Part shown: piece by piece, positions 36,007 through 44,805 of the stretch
Layout of the letters: every line of letters begins with the position of its first letter
Numbering within the stretch: position 1 is the stretch's first letter
Origin: Phaeobacter sp. G2
GTDB lineage: Bacteria > Pseudomonadota > Alphaproteobacteria > Rhodobacterales > Rhodobacteraceae
NCBI GenBank assembly: GCA_025163595.1
Contig: CP104101.1
Location: 1 to 64,000, forward strand
Direction: 5' to 3'
DNA: 64,000 nucleotides
The notes under the pieces: generated by a model
Seen by the model: the letters and a program-made list of their open reading frames with translations, nothing else
The model's database searches: none
What the model was told of the DNA's origin: nothing
Position numbers and translations under genes: made by a program

Positions 36007-37248
36007 ATGATGAACACGAGTTCGAACATAGGTTTTGGCTATAACGTCGCGATTGAAAAGCTCGCTGAAGAATTGGCCGTGCCGCAAGATCGCTTTGATC
36101 AAGCAGAAAGACGCTACAAGGACCTTGGCGAGTTTTTGCACCGAGATGAGTCCAAAGTTCGTGATTATGATCCCGATGTCTATATCCAAGGCTCTTTCGC
36201 GCTCGGCACACCGATCAAGCCGACATCCAAGGACGAAGATTACGATCTCGACATAGTTGTCTCGTTCCGGTCGCTGACGAAAGCGCAAATTTCCCAAGCT
36301 GATCTGCGCGCCCTTCTGCTGACTGAACTCACGGCGTATCGCGATGCGCGAGGGATCAAGAATGAGGTAAGCGATGAGCCTAGAAGATGCTGCACCTTGA
36401 CCTACGCAGATGGTGCACAATTCCACATGGACGTATTGCCGGCTGTGCCGAACGAGGCAAACATGCGTGCCGTTCTTTCTTCCTACCTCGCGGATCAGGC
36501 GCTTGCGGAAGGTGCGATTGCCATCACCGATAAAGACAAGACTAGCACATACCGTATCATCACGGATGATTGGCCCCGAAGCAATCCCAGGGGCTTTGCC
36601 GCATGGTTCAAGTCGAGGCAGATCGAACAACTAAATGAACGTCGCAGGGCATTCCTCGACGCCCAAGGCAAAGTGACAGCGAGTGTGGAGGACGTCCCGG
36701 TGTTTCGGGTGCGAACGCCTCTTCAGTCATCCATCATGATCTTGAAGCGTCACAGGGATGAGTGGTTCGCGGAGCGGGATCCGGACCTGAAGGTTATTAG
36801 TGTGATCCTCACGACGCTCTCAACCCATGCCTATGCAGGCGAAGCAAGGGTATCGGATGCAATTGCCAAGATTTTGAGGGACATGCATCTCGCGATCGAA
36901 GAACGGAATGGGGTGTCATGGATCGCCAACCCTACGGACCCTTCAGAAAATTTTGCGGATAGGTGGGAAAAATTTCCGGAGCGCCGGGAATCCTTCTTCA
37001 AGTGGCTGGAGGCTGCTCGAACGGATTTTGGTACCGTTCAAAGGTTCAGTGACACATATATTGTTCTAAACGAGCTCTCACGAAATCTTGGAAGCACCCT
37101 CGTTGAAGGTGCGCGCTCGAGGGTAGCGGCATCTGCGGGGTCACGTGCGGCATCCGTTGCTCCTGCCGCTGCAGCCGGGGCTTCTGCGCCCGGTCTCGTT
37201 TTTGGTGGTGAGGATCGGAGGCCGACGGAGCCAAAAGGTTTTGGTTGA
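36007..37248 (+). CDS. CBASS CD-NTase (cyclic oligonucleotide synthase) of the type II system
   Basis: A 413-residue cGAS/DncV-like nucleotidyltransferase. YIQGSFALGT (GS at 62-63) and DEDYDLDIVV (Asp80 and Asp82) form the GS-DxD active site, with the third carboxylate in FHMDVLPAVP. It should make a cyclic nucleotide when phage infects, activating the SAVED effector encoded downstream. After the fold comes an Ala/Gly-rich linker and a C-terminus ending in KGFG, suited to conjugation by Cap2. ATG 36010 is an alternative start. Its stop overlaps cap2 by one base. Confidence 0.9.
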   Translation: MMNTSSNIGFGYNVAIEKLAEELAVPQDRFDQAERRYKDLGEFLHRDESKVRDYDPDVYIQGSFALGTPIKPTSKDEDYDLDIVVSFRSLTKAQISQADLRALLLTELTAYRDARGIKNEVSDEPRRCCTLTYADGAQFHMDVLPAVPNEANMRAVLSSYLADQALAEGAIAITDKDKTSTYRIITDDWPRSNPRGFAAWFKSRQIEQLNERRRAFLDAQGKVTASVEDVPVFRVRTPLQSSIMILKRHRDEWFAERDPDLKVISVILTTLSTHAYAGEARVSDAIAKILRDMHLAIEERNGVSWIANPTDPSENFADRWEKFPERRESFFKWLEAARTDFGTVQRFSDTYIVLNELSRNLGSTLVEGARSRVAASAGSRAASVAPAAAAGASAPGLVFGGEDRRPTEPKGFG

Positions 37249-38966
37249 TGGACTTCACAGCCGGCGAAGCGCGGCTAATCCGTGAGTGTGAAGAGCTCGC
37301 TGACCTAGCCGCGGCATCAGATTGGCTGGAAGAACCCCAATTCGGCAAAAACGCCGATGGCCTGCTGACTTGGTCGTTTGTTCTGCTCGCCAGGGAGCGT
37401 CGCATTCCATTGCGGCTGGTTTTCCCGGCACTTTTTCCAGATCTGCCACCATTTGTACTTCCAGCCGACAGCTCGGTCCGGCTATCCCAGCACCAGTATG
37501 GCGAGGGTGGCGAACTATGCCTTCAGTATAGACCGGATAACTGGCACCCCGACTGCAAAAGCACGGATGTGGTCCGGAGTGCCAAAGCACTTCTCGAGGC
37601 AACCCCAAAGGACGATGCTTTCTCAGACGTGGAAAGCGCTCATCCAGCCGACTTACCTTCTTTGCTCTCGGGGTGCTCCCGGCGCTTCATGCTACCGCCT
37701 GACACCGCACGGCTTTTAAGGTTGCGCCTTGCCGGACACGCAACCGATATTCATATGACTTTGGAGCGCCGGGTTGGGGGTTCTGAAGTTCTTGTTGCTC
37801 GCATCGCGAGCATCGGGCTGGATTCTGGTTTACGGGTGCCGATTGATGGTGCGGGATTTGGGGGAAGGGTGGTTCCTGGGGTCCTATATCGATTGCCCGA
37901 TATTCGACAAATTCCAGATCTGCATCCCGAAGAGTTGAAGGGGCTCTTGTACCAGTACCTACCTTCATGGCTCCGTAAATGGGTAGAAGACGCCGGCGAC
38001 ATGTTGGTTGTCATGTCAAATGGTAGGCGAGAGGTATTGTTGCGCGTTCGGCACAATGGATCGAAACGAAAGATTGACCTGTTTCATACCTTTGAACCGC
38101 CGAAAGCTAGAGAACGCCGACTCCACGGGAAGATGTTTCGAGAATCTAGCATCTGCATCATTGGCGCAGGTTCGCTGGGATCAAAAGTGGCCGCCAGTCT
38201 TGCGCGCGAAGGCGTCGGTCATTTCATGTTGCTGGATAATGATGTTCTTTGGTCCGACAACTTGGTTCGAAACGAACTCGATGAAATGGATGTGGGGCAT
38301 CACAAGGCAGTTTCTCTAAGGCACAGATTGTTGCGAATAAATCCGGCAGTGAAAGTCGGTGCTTTGGGTATGAGTCTGACGTCTCAATCCGCTGTCCAGC
38401 ATATTGCTCAGTTGAGCGAGATCATAAGCACTTGTGATCTCGTCATAGATACGACGGCTGATAGCGGAGTGTTTCGAATGGCAGCGGCCATTTGCACGCA
38501 GAAGCGTAAACCCCTCGTTTGGGGACGAGTCTACGCGGGAGGGCTCGGAGGATTGATTGCACGAAGTATCCCGTCTGAAGATCCGCCACCACTGACCGCT
38601 GCAACTCAATTGCGAGCATGGTGCGACGAGAAAGGTATGGCACCGCCAGAGGGCCGCGAGCACAATTACGGGGTGCAAGGTGATGGCGACGATGAACCCC
38701 TCTTCGCTTCTGACGGCGATGTGGGTGTCATTGCCAATAGGCTGGCACGTCACGCCCTAGACGCCCTGGAAATCACAGAGATGAGAGTTCATCCGGAACC
38801 TGCCTACTTTATCGGGCTGCGCAAAGGTTGGATCTTTGAACATCCCTTCGACACCCACCCAGTTATTTTCGCTCCTCACGAAGGATGGGAAAAGGGCAGC
38901 ACTAGTTGTGCAGAAGAGGGCGTTGAACGCGTCATGACTCACCTTGGAGTACAAGATGACGCTTAG
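37248..38966 (+). CDS. cap2: Cap2, E1/E2-fusion conjugation enzyme of type II CBASS
   Basis: A 572-residue protein combining an N-terminal E2-like domain with catalytic Cys91 (GGELCLQYRPDNWHP) and a C-terminal E1/ThiF adenylation domain. The latter begins with IIGAGSLGSKVAASL and continues through LLDNDVLWSDNLVRNELD. Cap2 ligates the C-terminus of the CD-NTase to cellular targets, priming the synthase. The start at ATG 37248 follows the CD-NTase stop directly (TGATG), and cap3 overlaps its end. Confidence 0.9.
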   Translation: MDFTAGEARLIRECEELADLAAASDWLEEPQFGKNADGLLTWSFVLLARERRIPLRLVFPALFPDLPPFVLPADSSVRLSQHQYGEGGELCLQYRPDNWHPDCKSTDVVRSAKALLEATPKDDAFSDVESAHPADLPSLLSGCSRRFMLPPDTARLLRLRLAGHATDIHMTLERRVGGSEVLVARIASIGLDSGLRVPIDGAGFGGRVVPGVLYRLPDIRQIPDLHPEELKGLLYQYLPSWLRKWVEDAGDMLVVMSNGRREVLLRVRHNGSKRKIDLFHTFEPPKARERRLHGKMFRESSICIIGAGSLGSKVAASLAREGVGHFMLLDNDVLWSDNLVRNELDEMDVGHHKAVSLRHRLLRINPAVKVGALGMSLTSQSAVQHIAQLSEIISTCDLVIDTTADSGVFRMAAAICTQKRKPLVWGRVYAGGLGGLIARSIPSEDPPPLTAATQLRAWCDEKGMAPPEGREHNYGVQGDGDDEPLFASDGDVGVIANRLARHALDALEITEMRVHPEPAYFIGLRKGWIFEHPFDTHPVIFAPHEGWEKGSTSCAEEGVERVMTHLGVQDDA

Positions 38967-39468
38967 CCTCACAGTCTCACGCTCGCAGCTTGCTAAAATG
39001 CAGACCCACCTCAAGAAGGGCGGCAACCGCGAGATCGGCGGGTGGTTGGTTGCAGAACAGACAGCTCCGGGAAAATTTGATCTCGTCGGTTTGACCGTCG
39101 ATCTTGAGGCAGGGACACGAGATCGTTTCGATAGTTTACCTGAGCCCCACTCACAACAGATGGATCGAATCTTGCTGGAGAACAGCGGTCGCGCTGGACG
39201 GGTTGACTATCTTGGCGAGTGGCACTCGCACCCGACATTCCCACCAATACCTAGCGAGATCGACGTGGCCGCGATGACGGATATGGTAGAAAACAGCGGA
39301 CCTTCGTTTGCGGCGTTGGTAATCGTCCGTCTAATCGCCAACGCCTCGATTCAGGCTACTATTACCACGTTTCAACGTGGCCAATTGCCCGAGGCCGGCC
39401 AGTTGATAATTGCGGATGAAGTTTCAGAAGCTGAATTTGGCGAGGGTTGGCAACTGCCGGAACACTAG
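38956..39468 (+). CDS. cap3: Cap3, JAMM-type deconjugating protease
   Basis: A 170-residue JAB/MPN metalloprotease. The JAMM motif is complete: Glu in REIGGWLVAEQ, then GEWHSHPTFPPIPSEID supplies the two His and the Asp for zinc. Cap3 removes CD-NTase conjugates made by Cap2. The start at ATG 38956, with GGAG seven bases upstream, overlaps the cap2 stop. It is the third gene of the type II CBASS operon. Confidence 0.9.
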   Translation: MTLSLTVSRSQLAKMQTHLKKGGNREIGGWLVAEQTAPGKFDLVGLTVDLEAGTRDRFDSLPEPHSQQMDRILLENSGRAGRVDYLGEWHSHPTFPPIPSEIDVAAMTDMVENSGPSFAALVIVRLIANASIQATITTFQRGQLPEAGQLIIADEVSEAEFGEGWQLPEH

Positions 39469-39560
39469 CATCATTCGGTAGCCTGAAATTGGTTGGGTCC
39501 TCGACTGACCATCCCATCGTAACTCGCTGTGGCGGCACTATTCAAAAATGGAGCAGAAAA

Positions 39561-40688
39561 TTGTCTAGTTCAAACATCCCAGCCAAGATTCAGACCCAAT
39601 TGTGGGCTTTGGCGGCGGGTCGATGTGAATTTTCAGGATGCAACAAGCTCCTTGTCGGGGATCTAATCGCTGGCAAGGAAGACGGAAAGTTCGGTTTCAT
39701 CGCGCATATTGTGGCAGATAGCGAGAATGGTCCGAGGGGTGACAAAGTCCGTTCGCCACTTCTCGCCCGCGACATCAGCAACCTGATGCTAATGTGTCCC
39801 GTCCATCACAAGGAAATCGACGTAGATCACGTGGACGACTATCCGGAAGAAACGCTCGTGGCAATGAAGCGCGAGCACGAAGAGCGGATCGAGACTGTTA
39901 CAGATATGGACTCTGACCGCGCAGCTCATGTGCTCCGTTTCGCGGCAACTATCGGCCAGATGGACTCGCTGGTTTCCACCAAAGCCATCTTTGCCGCTAT
40001 GCCGCCCGACAGACATCCGGCGGAGCGACGAACCATCGACATCGAGCTAAATTCCGAAATCAAGGATGATGAACCGGGATTTTGGGGCATGCAAAGCGCG
40101 CATCTGCATCGTCAGTTTCAACGCAAGGTGAAGGAGCGGATAGAGCAGAAGGAGATCCTTCAGTTGAGTGTGTTTGCGCTTGCTCCGCAGCCTCTTCTCA
40201 TTGAGCTCGGTACATTGCTGGGTGACATCATGCCCGTGTGTGTTCACCAAAAATATCGCGAGCCATCTACTTGGAAATGGCAACTCCACCAGCCGTCGAT
40301 AAATTTCAAAATTGGCGAGTACTCTGGGCCGAAGGACGTACCAGTCGCCCTCAAGCTGGCGCTCAGCGCGACCGTAGATGATCAGAGAATTCGCTCGGTT
40401 CTGGGCGATAACGCTGCAATCTGGTCGATCACGGCAGAGGATCCTCATAACGACATCATGCGAAGACAGGACGATCTTGCAATCTATAAGACTCACCTTC
40501 GCAGGCTCTTTGATCGGATCAAGGCCCACCACGGCGAGGATGCGACTATCAACGTATTTCCTGTTCTTCCGGCTTCCGCGGCTGTCGAAACGGGTCGCTC
40601 TCGAATGCCCAAAGCCGATCTGCCTTTGGTGATCTACGATCAAAAACCGGGGAAGGGGTTCGAGCCAACGATCAAGATTAGCGCTTAG
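39561..40688 (+). CDS. cap5: Cap5, HNH endonuclease-SAVED effector
   Basis: A 375-residue effector. The N-terminal HNH nuclease shows paired metal-binding Cys in RCEFSGCNKLL, the AHIVAD catalytic His and NLMLMCPVHHKEID. The C-terminal two thirds (residues about 170-375) match a SAVED cyclic-nucleotide sensor, with ILQLSVFALAPQPLLIELGTLL and INVFPVLPASAAVETGR. Binding of the second messenger oligomerises Cap5 and triggers DNA degradation. A TTG start at 39561 with GGAG at seven bases is chosen over the earlier TTG at 39447. Confidence 0.87.
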   Translation: MSSSNIPAKIQTQLWALAAGRCEFSGCNKLLVGDLIAGKEDGKFGFIAHIVADSENGPRGDKVRSPLLARDISNLMLMCPVHHKEIDVDHVDDYPEETLVAMKREHEERIETVTDMDSDRAAHVLRFAATIGQMDSLVSTKAIFAAMPPDRHPAERRTIDIELNSEIKDDEPGFWGMQSAHLHRQFQRKVKERIEQKEILQLSVFALAPQPLLIELGTLLGDIMPVCVHQKYREPSTWKWQLHQPSINFKIGEYSGPKDVPVALKLALSATVDDQRIRSVLGDNAAIWSITAEDPHNDIMRRQDDLAIYKTHLRRLFDRIKAHHGEDATINVFPVLPASAAVETGRSRMPKADLPLVIYDQKPGKGFEPTIKISA

Positions 40689-40815
40689 GCCATTGTAAAT
40701 CACCGAGCGCAAATTTTTCATACCTTCGCGGGATTGGCCGCCTCTCTTCTACTCAGCCCTGCCTTCGCCAAATCAGTAGACGACGGGCACCAGCACCGTA
40801 TGGAGGTTTAATATA
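40689..40815 (+). other. CBASS-CBASS junction with signal-peptide-like remnant
   Basis: In one frame this gap reads FAGLAASLLLSPAFAKSVDD followed by GHQHRMEV and a stop, a typical Sec signal peptide with cleavage after AFA. There is no start codon with a ribosome site and no continuing gene, so it looks like debris of an exported-protein gene. The last bases supply the ribosome site TGGAGG of the second CD-NTase. Confidence 0.45.
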
Positions 40816-42357
40816 ATGGAATTCCCTTTGACGAATACCAGGCCTGTTGATCAATTATTGGAAGACTTAGTTGAGGAGCTTCAGGTCTCGCCCGGTCGGT
40901 ATGAACAGGCTGAGCGCAGTTACAAGTCGCTCGGCGAGTGGTTGCACCGGCCGGACTCGACTGTTCGGGATGGCAGTCCCGACGTGTATGTGCAGGGTTC
41001 ATTTCGGCTGGGGACTGCAATACGGCCCGCGTCAGACGAAGAAGACTATGACATCGATATGGTCTGCCGCCTCGATTACGAGAAGTCGGCACTGACCCAG
41101 GCAGAGCTGAAACGTCGCGTTGGCGTCGAAGTCAAAGCCTATGCCCGGCGATATGGCATGAGCAAACCCGAAGACGGGCGCCGTTGTTGGACCCTGGTCT
41201 ACGCAGATGGCGCACAGTTTCACATGGATGTCCTGCCTGCGGTGCCTGACTTCGAGAAGCGGCGCTATCTGAGTGAAGCGGGCCCCGCGCTTGCCCGACT
41301 GGGGGCAACTGCGCTCGCGATCACAGACAAGGAACACGACGGCTTCCGGCAGGAAGGCGGCCGCTGGCCGCGCAGCAATCCCAAAGGCTATGCGCTCTGG
41401 TTTCGCGATCGGATGGGCCAGGCGTTCAGAAGTCGTGCTCTCAACGAGGCGCGCAGGATGCAGGCCAGCGTTGAGGATGTTCCTGCATGGCGGGTGCGTA
41501 CCCCTCTGCAGGGCGCTATCCAGATCCTTAAACGCCATCGCGATCTCATGTTCAGCGACCGGCCGGATGACAAGCCGATCTCCATCCTGATCACGACCCT
41601 TGCTGCACATGCCTATAACCAGGAGGAACGCCTATCCGATGCGCTGTTCTCGATCCTTCACGGAATGGACCGGTATATTACCCGTCGCAATGGCGTGGAC
41701 TGGGTCGAAAACCCGGCCGACCCCGAGGAAAATTTTGCTGACAAGTGGGAAAAGCACTCCGAACGCCGGGACGCATTCCATGAGTGGCTTCAGCAGGCCC
41801 GCAGCGATTTTGCATCGGCAGACCAGGCTCTCACTGCCGACGGTGTTGGTGCCGTCCTCAGCGAACGCATGGGGCAGGGGCTGGTCGAACGCGCACTGGG
41901 GCGTCGCAATCCGGTCAGGAAACCGGGTGTTCCCGCGCGGCTGGTCCGTGCGGTGAATCTAGTCCTTGCGCCAGCCTATATGCGAAGACCGCGATGGCCG
42001 CAGGCTGCGGAAGGCAGCGTGACTATTCGTACGGCGAGCTTCACGCAGCAGGGATTCAGGCCGCAGAGCTTCGTGAGCAATGCCGCGCCGCTTCCCAGAA
42101 ATTGCAGCCTGCGCTTTGAGGCGGACACAACGGTGACCGGGCGTTTCAAGGTCTACTGGCAGATCGTGAACACCGGAAGGGAAGCCGAGGATGCGGATTG
42201 CCTGCGTGGGGGCTTCAGCCCGGACGCGGCGGTCCGGGGAGGTCTGTCCCATTCTGAGAGCACCCTCTATCGGGGCCAGCACAGCATTGAGTGTTTCATT
42301 GTGAAGAATGGCAAACTGGCCGCGCGCAGCGGTCAGTTCATCGTGAATATTGGCTGA
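40816..42357 (+). CDS. Second CBASS CD-NTase with C-terminal AGS-C domain
   Basis: A 513-residue CD-NTase. YVQGSFRLGT (GS at 61-62) and DEEDYDIDMV (Asp79 and Asp81) form the active site, with FHMDVLPAVP as the third motif. Residues 1-350 are clearly homologous to the CD-NTase at 36007, sharing NPxDPxENFADxWEK and VEDVPxxRVRTPLQ. The C-terminal 130 residues differ: they resemble the AGS-C sensor domain (LPRNCSLRFEADTTV, FKVYWQIVNTGREAE). The ribosome site TGGAGG is present. The paired effector is the SAVED protein encoded next. Confidence 0.87.
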   Translation: MEFPLTNTRPVDQLLEDLVEELQVSPGRYEQAERSYKSLGEWLHRPDSTVRDGSPDVYVQGSFRLGTAIRPASDEEDYDIDMVCRLDYEKSALTQAELKRRVGVEVKAYARRYGMSKPEDGRRCWTLVYADGAQFHMDVLPAVPDFEKRRYLSEAGPALARLGATALAITDKEHDGFRQEGGRWPRSNPKGYALWFRDRMGQAFRSRALNEARRMQASVEDVPAWRVRTPLQGAIQILKRHRDLMFSDRPDDKPISILITTLAAHAYNQEERLSDALFSILHGMDRYITRRNGVDWVENPADPEENFADKWEKHSERRDAFHEWLQQARSDFASADQALTADGVGAVLSERMGQGLVERALGRRNPVRKPGVPARLVRAVNLVLAPAYMRRPRWPQAAEGSVTIRTASFTQQGFRPQSFVSNAAPLPRNCSLRFEADTTVTGRFKVYWQIVNTGREAEDADCLRGGFSPDAAVRGGLSHSESTLYRGQHSIECFIVKNGKLAARSGQFIVNIG

Positions 42358-42373
42358 TCCGGAGGCTGAGGAC

Positions 42374-43516
42374 ATGTCTTTCTGGCGCAAACATGGTGAC
42401 CGGTTTTTCGATGGATTGATCACCTATGTCTTCCGGATCCCGTCCTGGCCGTCGAGGTTGCTGCGTGCCGGTGTCACATTGATCGTCGCCGGGTTGGGCG
42501 TCGGCGGGCTGTCCGGTGATCTTTCCTGGATCGATGCGGACCGCGTCCTGCGGCTGGCCGTGCAGGCGGATGGTGGCGGGCTATCGGTCTACTGGTCCCA
42601 GATCACCGTCTTCTTCGGCATTCTGCTCCTCGCTGCGGGAGGTGTCCTTGGTGTGATCGATCACATCGCCGACCGGCGGCAGCTCAGGAAGCAGAGCGTG
42701 GTTGTGCTGGAGCACCGCGGGCTGCACCAGACCGTTGATACTCCCCTTGCCTCTGCCGTGCCGAAGCACCTGAACGGCCGTATCGATCTCCTGCCGGTCG
42801 ACCACCGGCAGTCGACCTCAACGAGTCAGATCAGCAGTCCCGAAGATGCACTCTCACAGATTGCCGGGTTGCGGCAACAGCTTCGTCAGAAGCGTGATGC
42901 GGCGGGTCCTGGCAACGTCAGGCTGGTCTACGGTGGCATGGCTCCGGTTCCGCTGACGTTCCTGACCGGTATGATGGTTGGCAATGAAGCCGGTCTCACC
43001 GTGATGGACTGGGATCGTTTCGCAGAAAAATGGCGCGAACCTGACGGCGAAGATGACGGAGACCGGTTCGGCGTTTTCGGAGACGAAGGTCTGAAGGATG
43101 ATGTTTCGGAGGTAGCTTTGGCCGTCGCTGTTTCCTACCCGTCGGACGCAGACGGTATCAGGGCGACTCTCGGTGATATGCCTCTGATCCGCCTCGCTTT
43201 GCCAACTCTGAGCACGACGGCGCACTGGTCTGCCGACAAGCAATCTGCCATGGCGAAAGACTTCACAGATCTTCTGGGTGACCTCATGGCGAAAGGGGTC
43301 AAACGCGTTCACCTGTTCATCGCAGCCCCCAACAGCGTTGTATTCACTCTGGGCCGGCACCTCGATGACAGGCTGCATCCCGAGGTGCTGGTTTACCAGT
43401 ACGAGCGTTCTGCGTCGCCGCCGTTTCCCTGGGCGGTTCAGATGCCCACCCACGGGCGGAGTGCAGCGCAGATTGTCAGAAGTGTCGCGATAGCAATCCC
43501 TTCCACAGCGAACTGA
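42374..43516 (+). CDS. Two-TM SAVED effector (Cap14-like)
   Basis: A 380-residue protein. Two N-terminal membrane segments (about residues 28-46 and 74-95) are followed by a cytoplasmic linker and a SAVED domain (about 180-380), with VSEVALAVAVSYPSDADGIRATL and VKRVHLFIAAPNSVVFTLGRHL near its end. Cap14-type TM-SAVED effectors are thought to disrupt the inner membrane when they bind the cyclic nucleotide. The start at ATG 42374 has GGAGG nine bases upstream. It overlaps no gene but follows the AGS-C synthase by 16 bases. Confidence 0.85.
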   Translation: MSFWRKHGDRFFDGLITYVFRIPSWPSRLLRAGVTLIVAGLGVGGLSGDLSWIDADRVLRLAVQADGGGLSVYWSQITVFFGILLLAAGGVLGVIDHIADRRQLRKQSVVVLEHRGLHQTVDTPLASAVPKHLNGRIDLLPVDHRQSTSTSQISSPEDALSQIAGLRQQLRQKRDAAGPGNVRLVYGGMAPVPLTFLTGMMVGNEAGLTVMDWDRFAEKWREPDGEDDGDRFGVFGDEGLKDDVSEVALAVAVSYPSDADGIRATLGDMPLIRLALPTLSTTAHWSADKQSAMAKDFTDLLGDLMAKGVKRVHLFIAAPNSVVFTLGRHLDDRLHPEVLVYQYERSASPPFPWAVQMPTHGRSAAQIVRSVAIAIPSTAN

Positions 43517-43742
43517 CGAATTACTGGTGACTTGCGGCGAGGTAGGCGCATCATGTTTGATGAGCAAGCCGGCTCTAGCGAGGAACGCTACGGTCGAGAA
43601 ACTCCTCTATTTAGCTGGTAATCCCATGTTTTTGTGGGGGGATTACCAGTTCACCGCCCTAAAGAAGTCCGCTTCGGGTATTGGAAGGCAAGGCCAGCGT
43701 CGCGCTGTCGCAAATCCGCTCAGCGCCTTTGTTCTGGGGCTT
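43517..43742. other. Convergent gap with a large hairpin
   Basis: Between the TM-SAVED gene and the end of virB11. It contains a perfect 11-bp inverted repeat, CTGGTAATCCC (43615-43625) and GGGATTACCAG (43639-43649). No T-run follows on either strand, so termination is only a possibility; it may also mark the edge of the inserted defence block. Confidence 0.5.
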
Positions 43743-44726
43743 TCAAGACCCCGGCAGATAGAACTCCGTAATCCCCCGTTTCCCCTCGGCGCGCCCAAGC
43801 TGCACGATCACATCGATGGATTTCCGGATGTACTCCCGCACTTCGGCAAATGTCAGCGGTGTGCCAGCCTGCAGCACCATGATCGCCAGCCGGTCGATGG
43901 CCAGTTCCGCGGTTTCGGCGTGGATGGTTGAGACCGACCCGCCATGGCCGGTGTTAATGGCTTCGAGATAGGTCAGGGCCTCGGCCCCGCGCAACTCGCC
44001 GACGATGATCCGATCGGGGCGCATACGGAGGGAGGCTTGAAGGAGAGCGTTGGCGCTGCGTTGCGAGCCGGCACCGCGGTCGGCCAGGAGGGCGACGGTG
44101 TTCGGCTGGCCGGGGAAGAGCTCGAAGGCGTCTTCGATGGTAATCAGCCGCTCGTGCTCGCTCACATGGGTCAGGAGATGGCGGGCGAAGGTTGTTTTGC
44201 CGGTCGAGGTGCCGCCACTGATCAGGACGTTAAGCCGTGCCTCGACCAGGGTCTGTAGGGCAGCTTCGAGGTTCTCTTCGGCGAGACTGGAAATGTTCTT
44301 CATCTTCTCGGCTCGGAGCGCGTCGAGCGAGACGGCCTTGCCGAAGAGATAGGCAGGAGCGTAGTCCCGGACGCTGCCCGAGGCGAAGAGACGGATGGTG
44401 ATCGAGGCCCCGCGGTCGATGGCGGGCGGCACGGCGACCTGGACCCGAAGCGGGCGGCCCGCGTATTCTACTTTGCCGGAGACGAGCGGGTTCTTTTCAG
44501 AAACGCGGGCCTTGGCGTCGCCGACGATGGTCTGGGCCATGTTGAGGGCAGTGGTCCGGTCCACGGTCTGGACTTCGTGGCGCATGGTGGCGTCACCCGC
44601 GACCTCGAGCCAGACCTTGCCATCCGGGTTGATCGCGATCTCGACCACGTCATCGCGCCGCAGAAGGTCGCGGAACGGGTCGAGATAGCGCTCGAGGTAG
44701 GAGGCTGGCGACGCCTGATCCATCAT
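43743..44726 (-). CDS. virB11: VirB11 secretion ATPase
   Basis: A 327-residue hexameric traffic ATPase of the VirB11 family. Walker A is ISGGTSTGKTTFARH (about residue 170), the Asp box is ITIEDAFEL, Walker B is DRIIVGELRGAEAL and the His box is TGHGGSVSTIHAE. It powers pilus assembly and substrate transfer with VirB4 and VirD4. It is the last gene of the minus-strand virB operon, separated from virB10 by about 80 bases that hold a hairpin repeat. Confidence 0.93.
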   Translation of the reverse strand: MMDQASPASYLERYLDPFRDLLRRDDVVEIAINPDGKVWLEVAGDATMRHEVQTVDRTTALNMAQTIVGDAKARVSEKNPLVSGKVEYAGRPLRVQVAVPPAIDRGASITIRLFASGSVRDYAPAYLFGKAVSLDALRAEKMKNISSLAEENLEAALQTLVEARLNVLISGGTSTGKTTFARHLLTHVSEHERLITIEDAFELFPGQPNTVALLADRGAGSQRSANALLQASLRMRPDRIIVGELRGAEALTYLEAINTGHGGSVSTIHAETAELAIDRLAIMVLQAGTPLTFAEVREYIRKSIDVIVQLGRAEGKRGITEFYLPGS

Positions 44727-44753
44727 TTCGGTGGTTCCGGTAATATTGAATCT

Positions 44754-44792
44754 GGTTTCGCTGCCTCTCGCCTGCGGCTCGAACGCGAAACC
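44754..44792. repeat. Hairpin repeat in the virB10-virB11 gap
   Basis: Perfect arms GGTTTCGC (44754-44761) and GCGAAACC (44785-44792) enclose the same 23-base loop, TGCCTCTCGCCTGCGGCTCG plus AAC, as the element at 28633-28675, while the stem sequence is different. It occupies most of the gap between the last two virB genes. Confidence 0.8.
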
Positions 44793-44805
44793 TGATGCTT
44801 CTTTT

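Noticed and set aside
42340..42357. Terminal glycine of the second CD-NTase as a Cap2 ligation site
   Set aside because: This end belongs to the folded AGS-C domain, and the system has no Cap2 of its own, so the residue is probably incidental.
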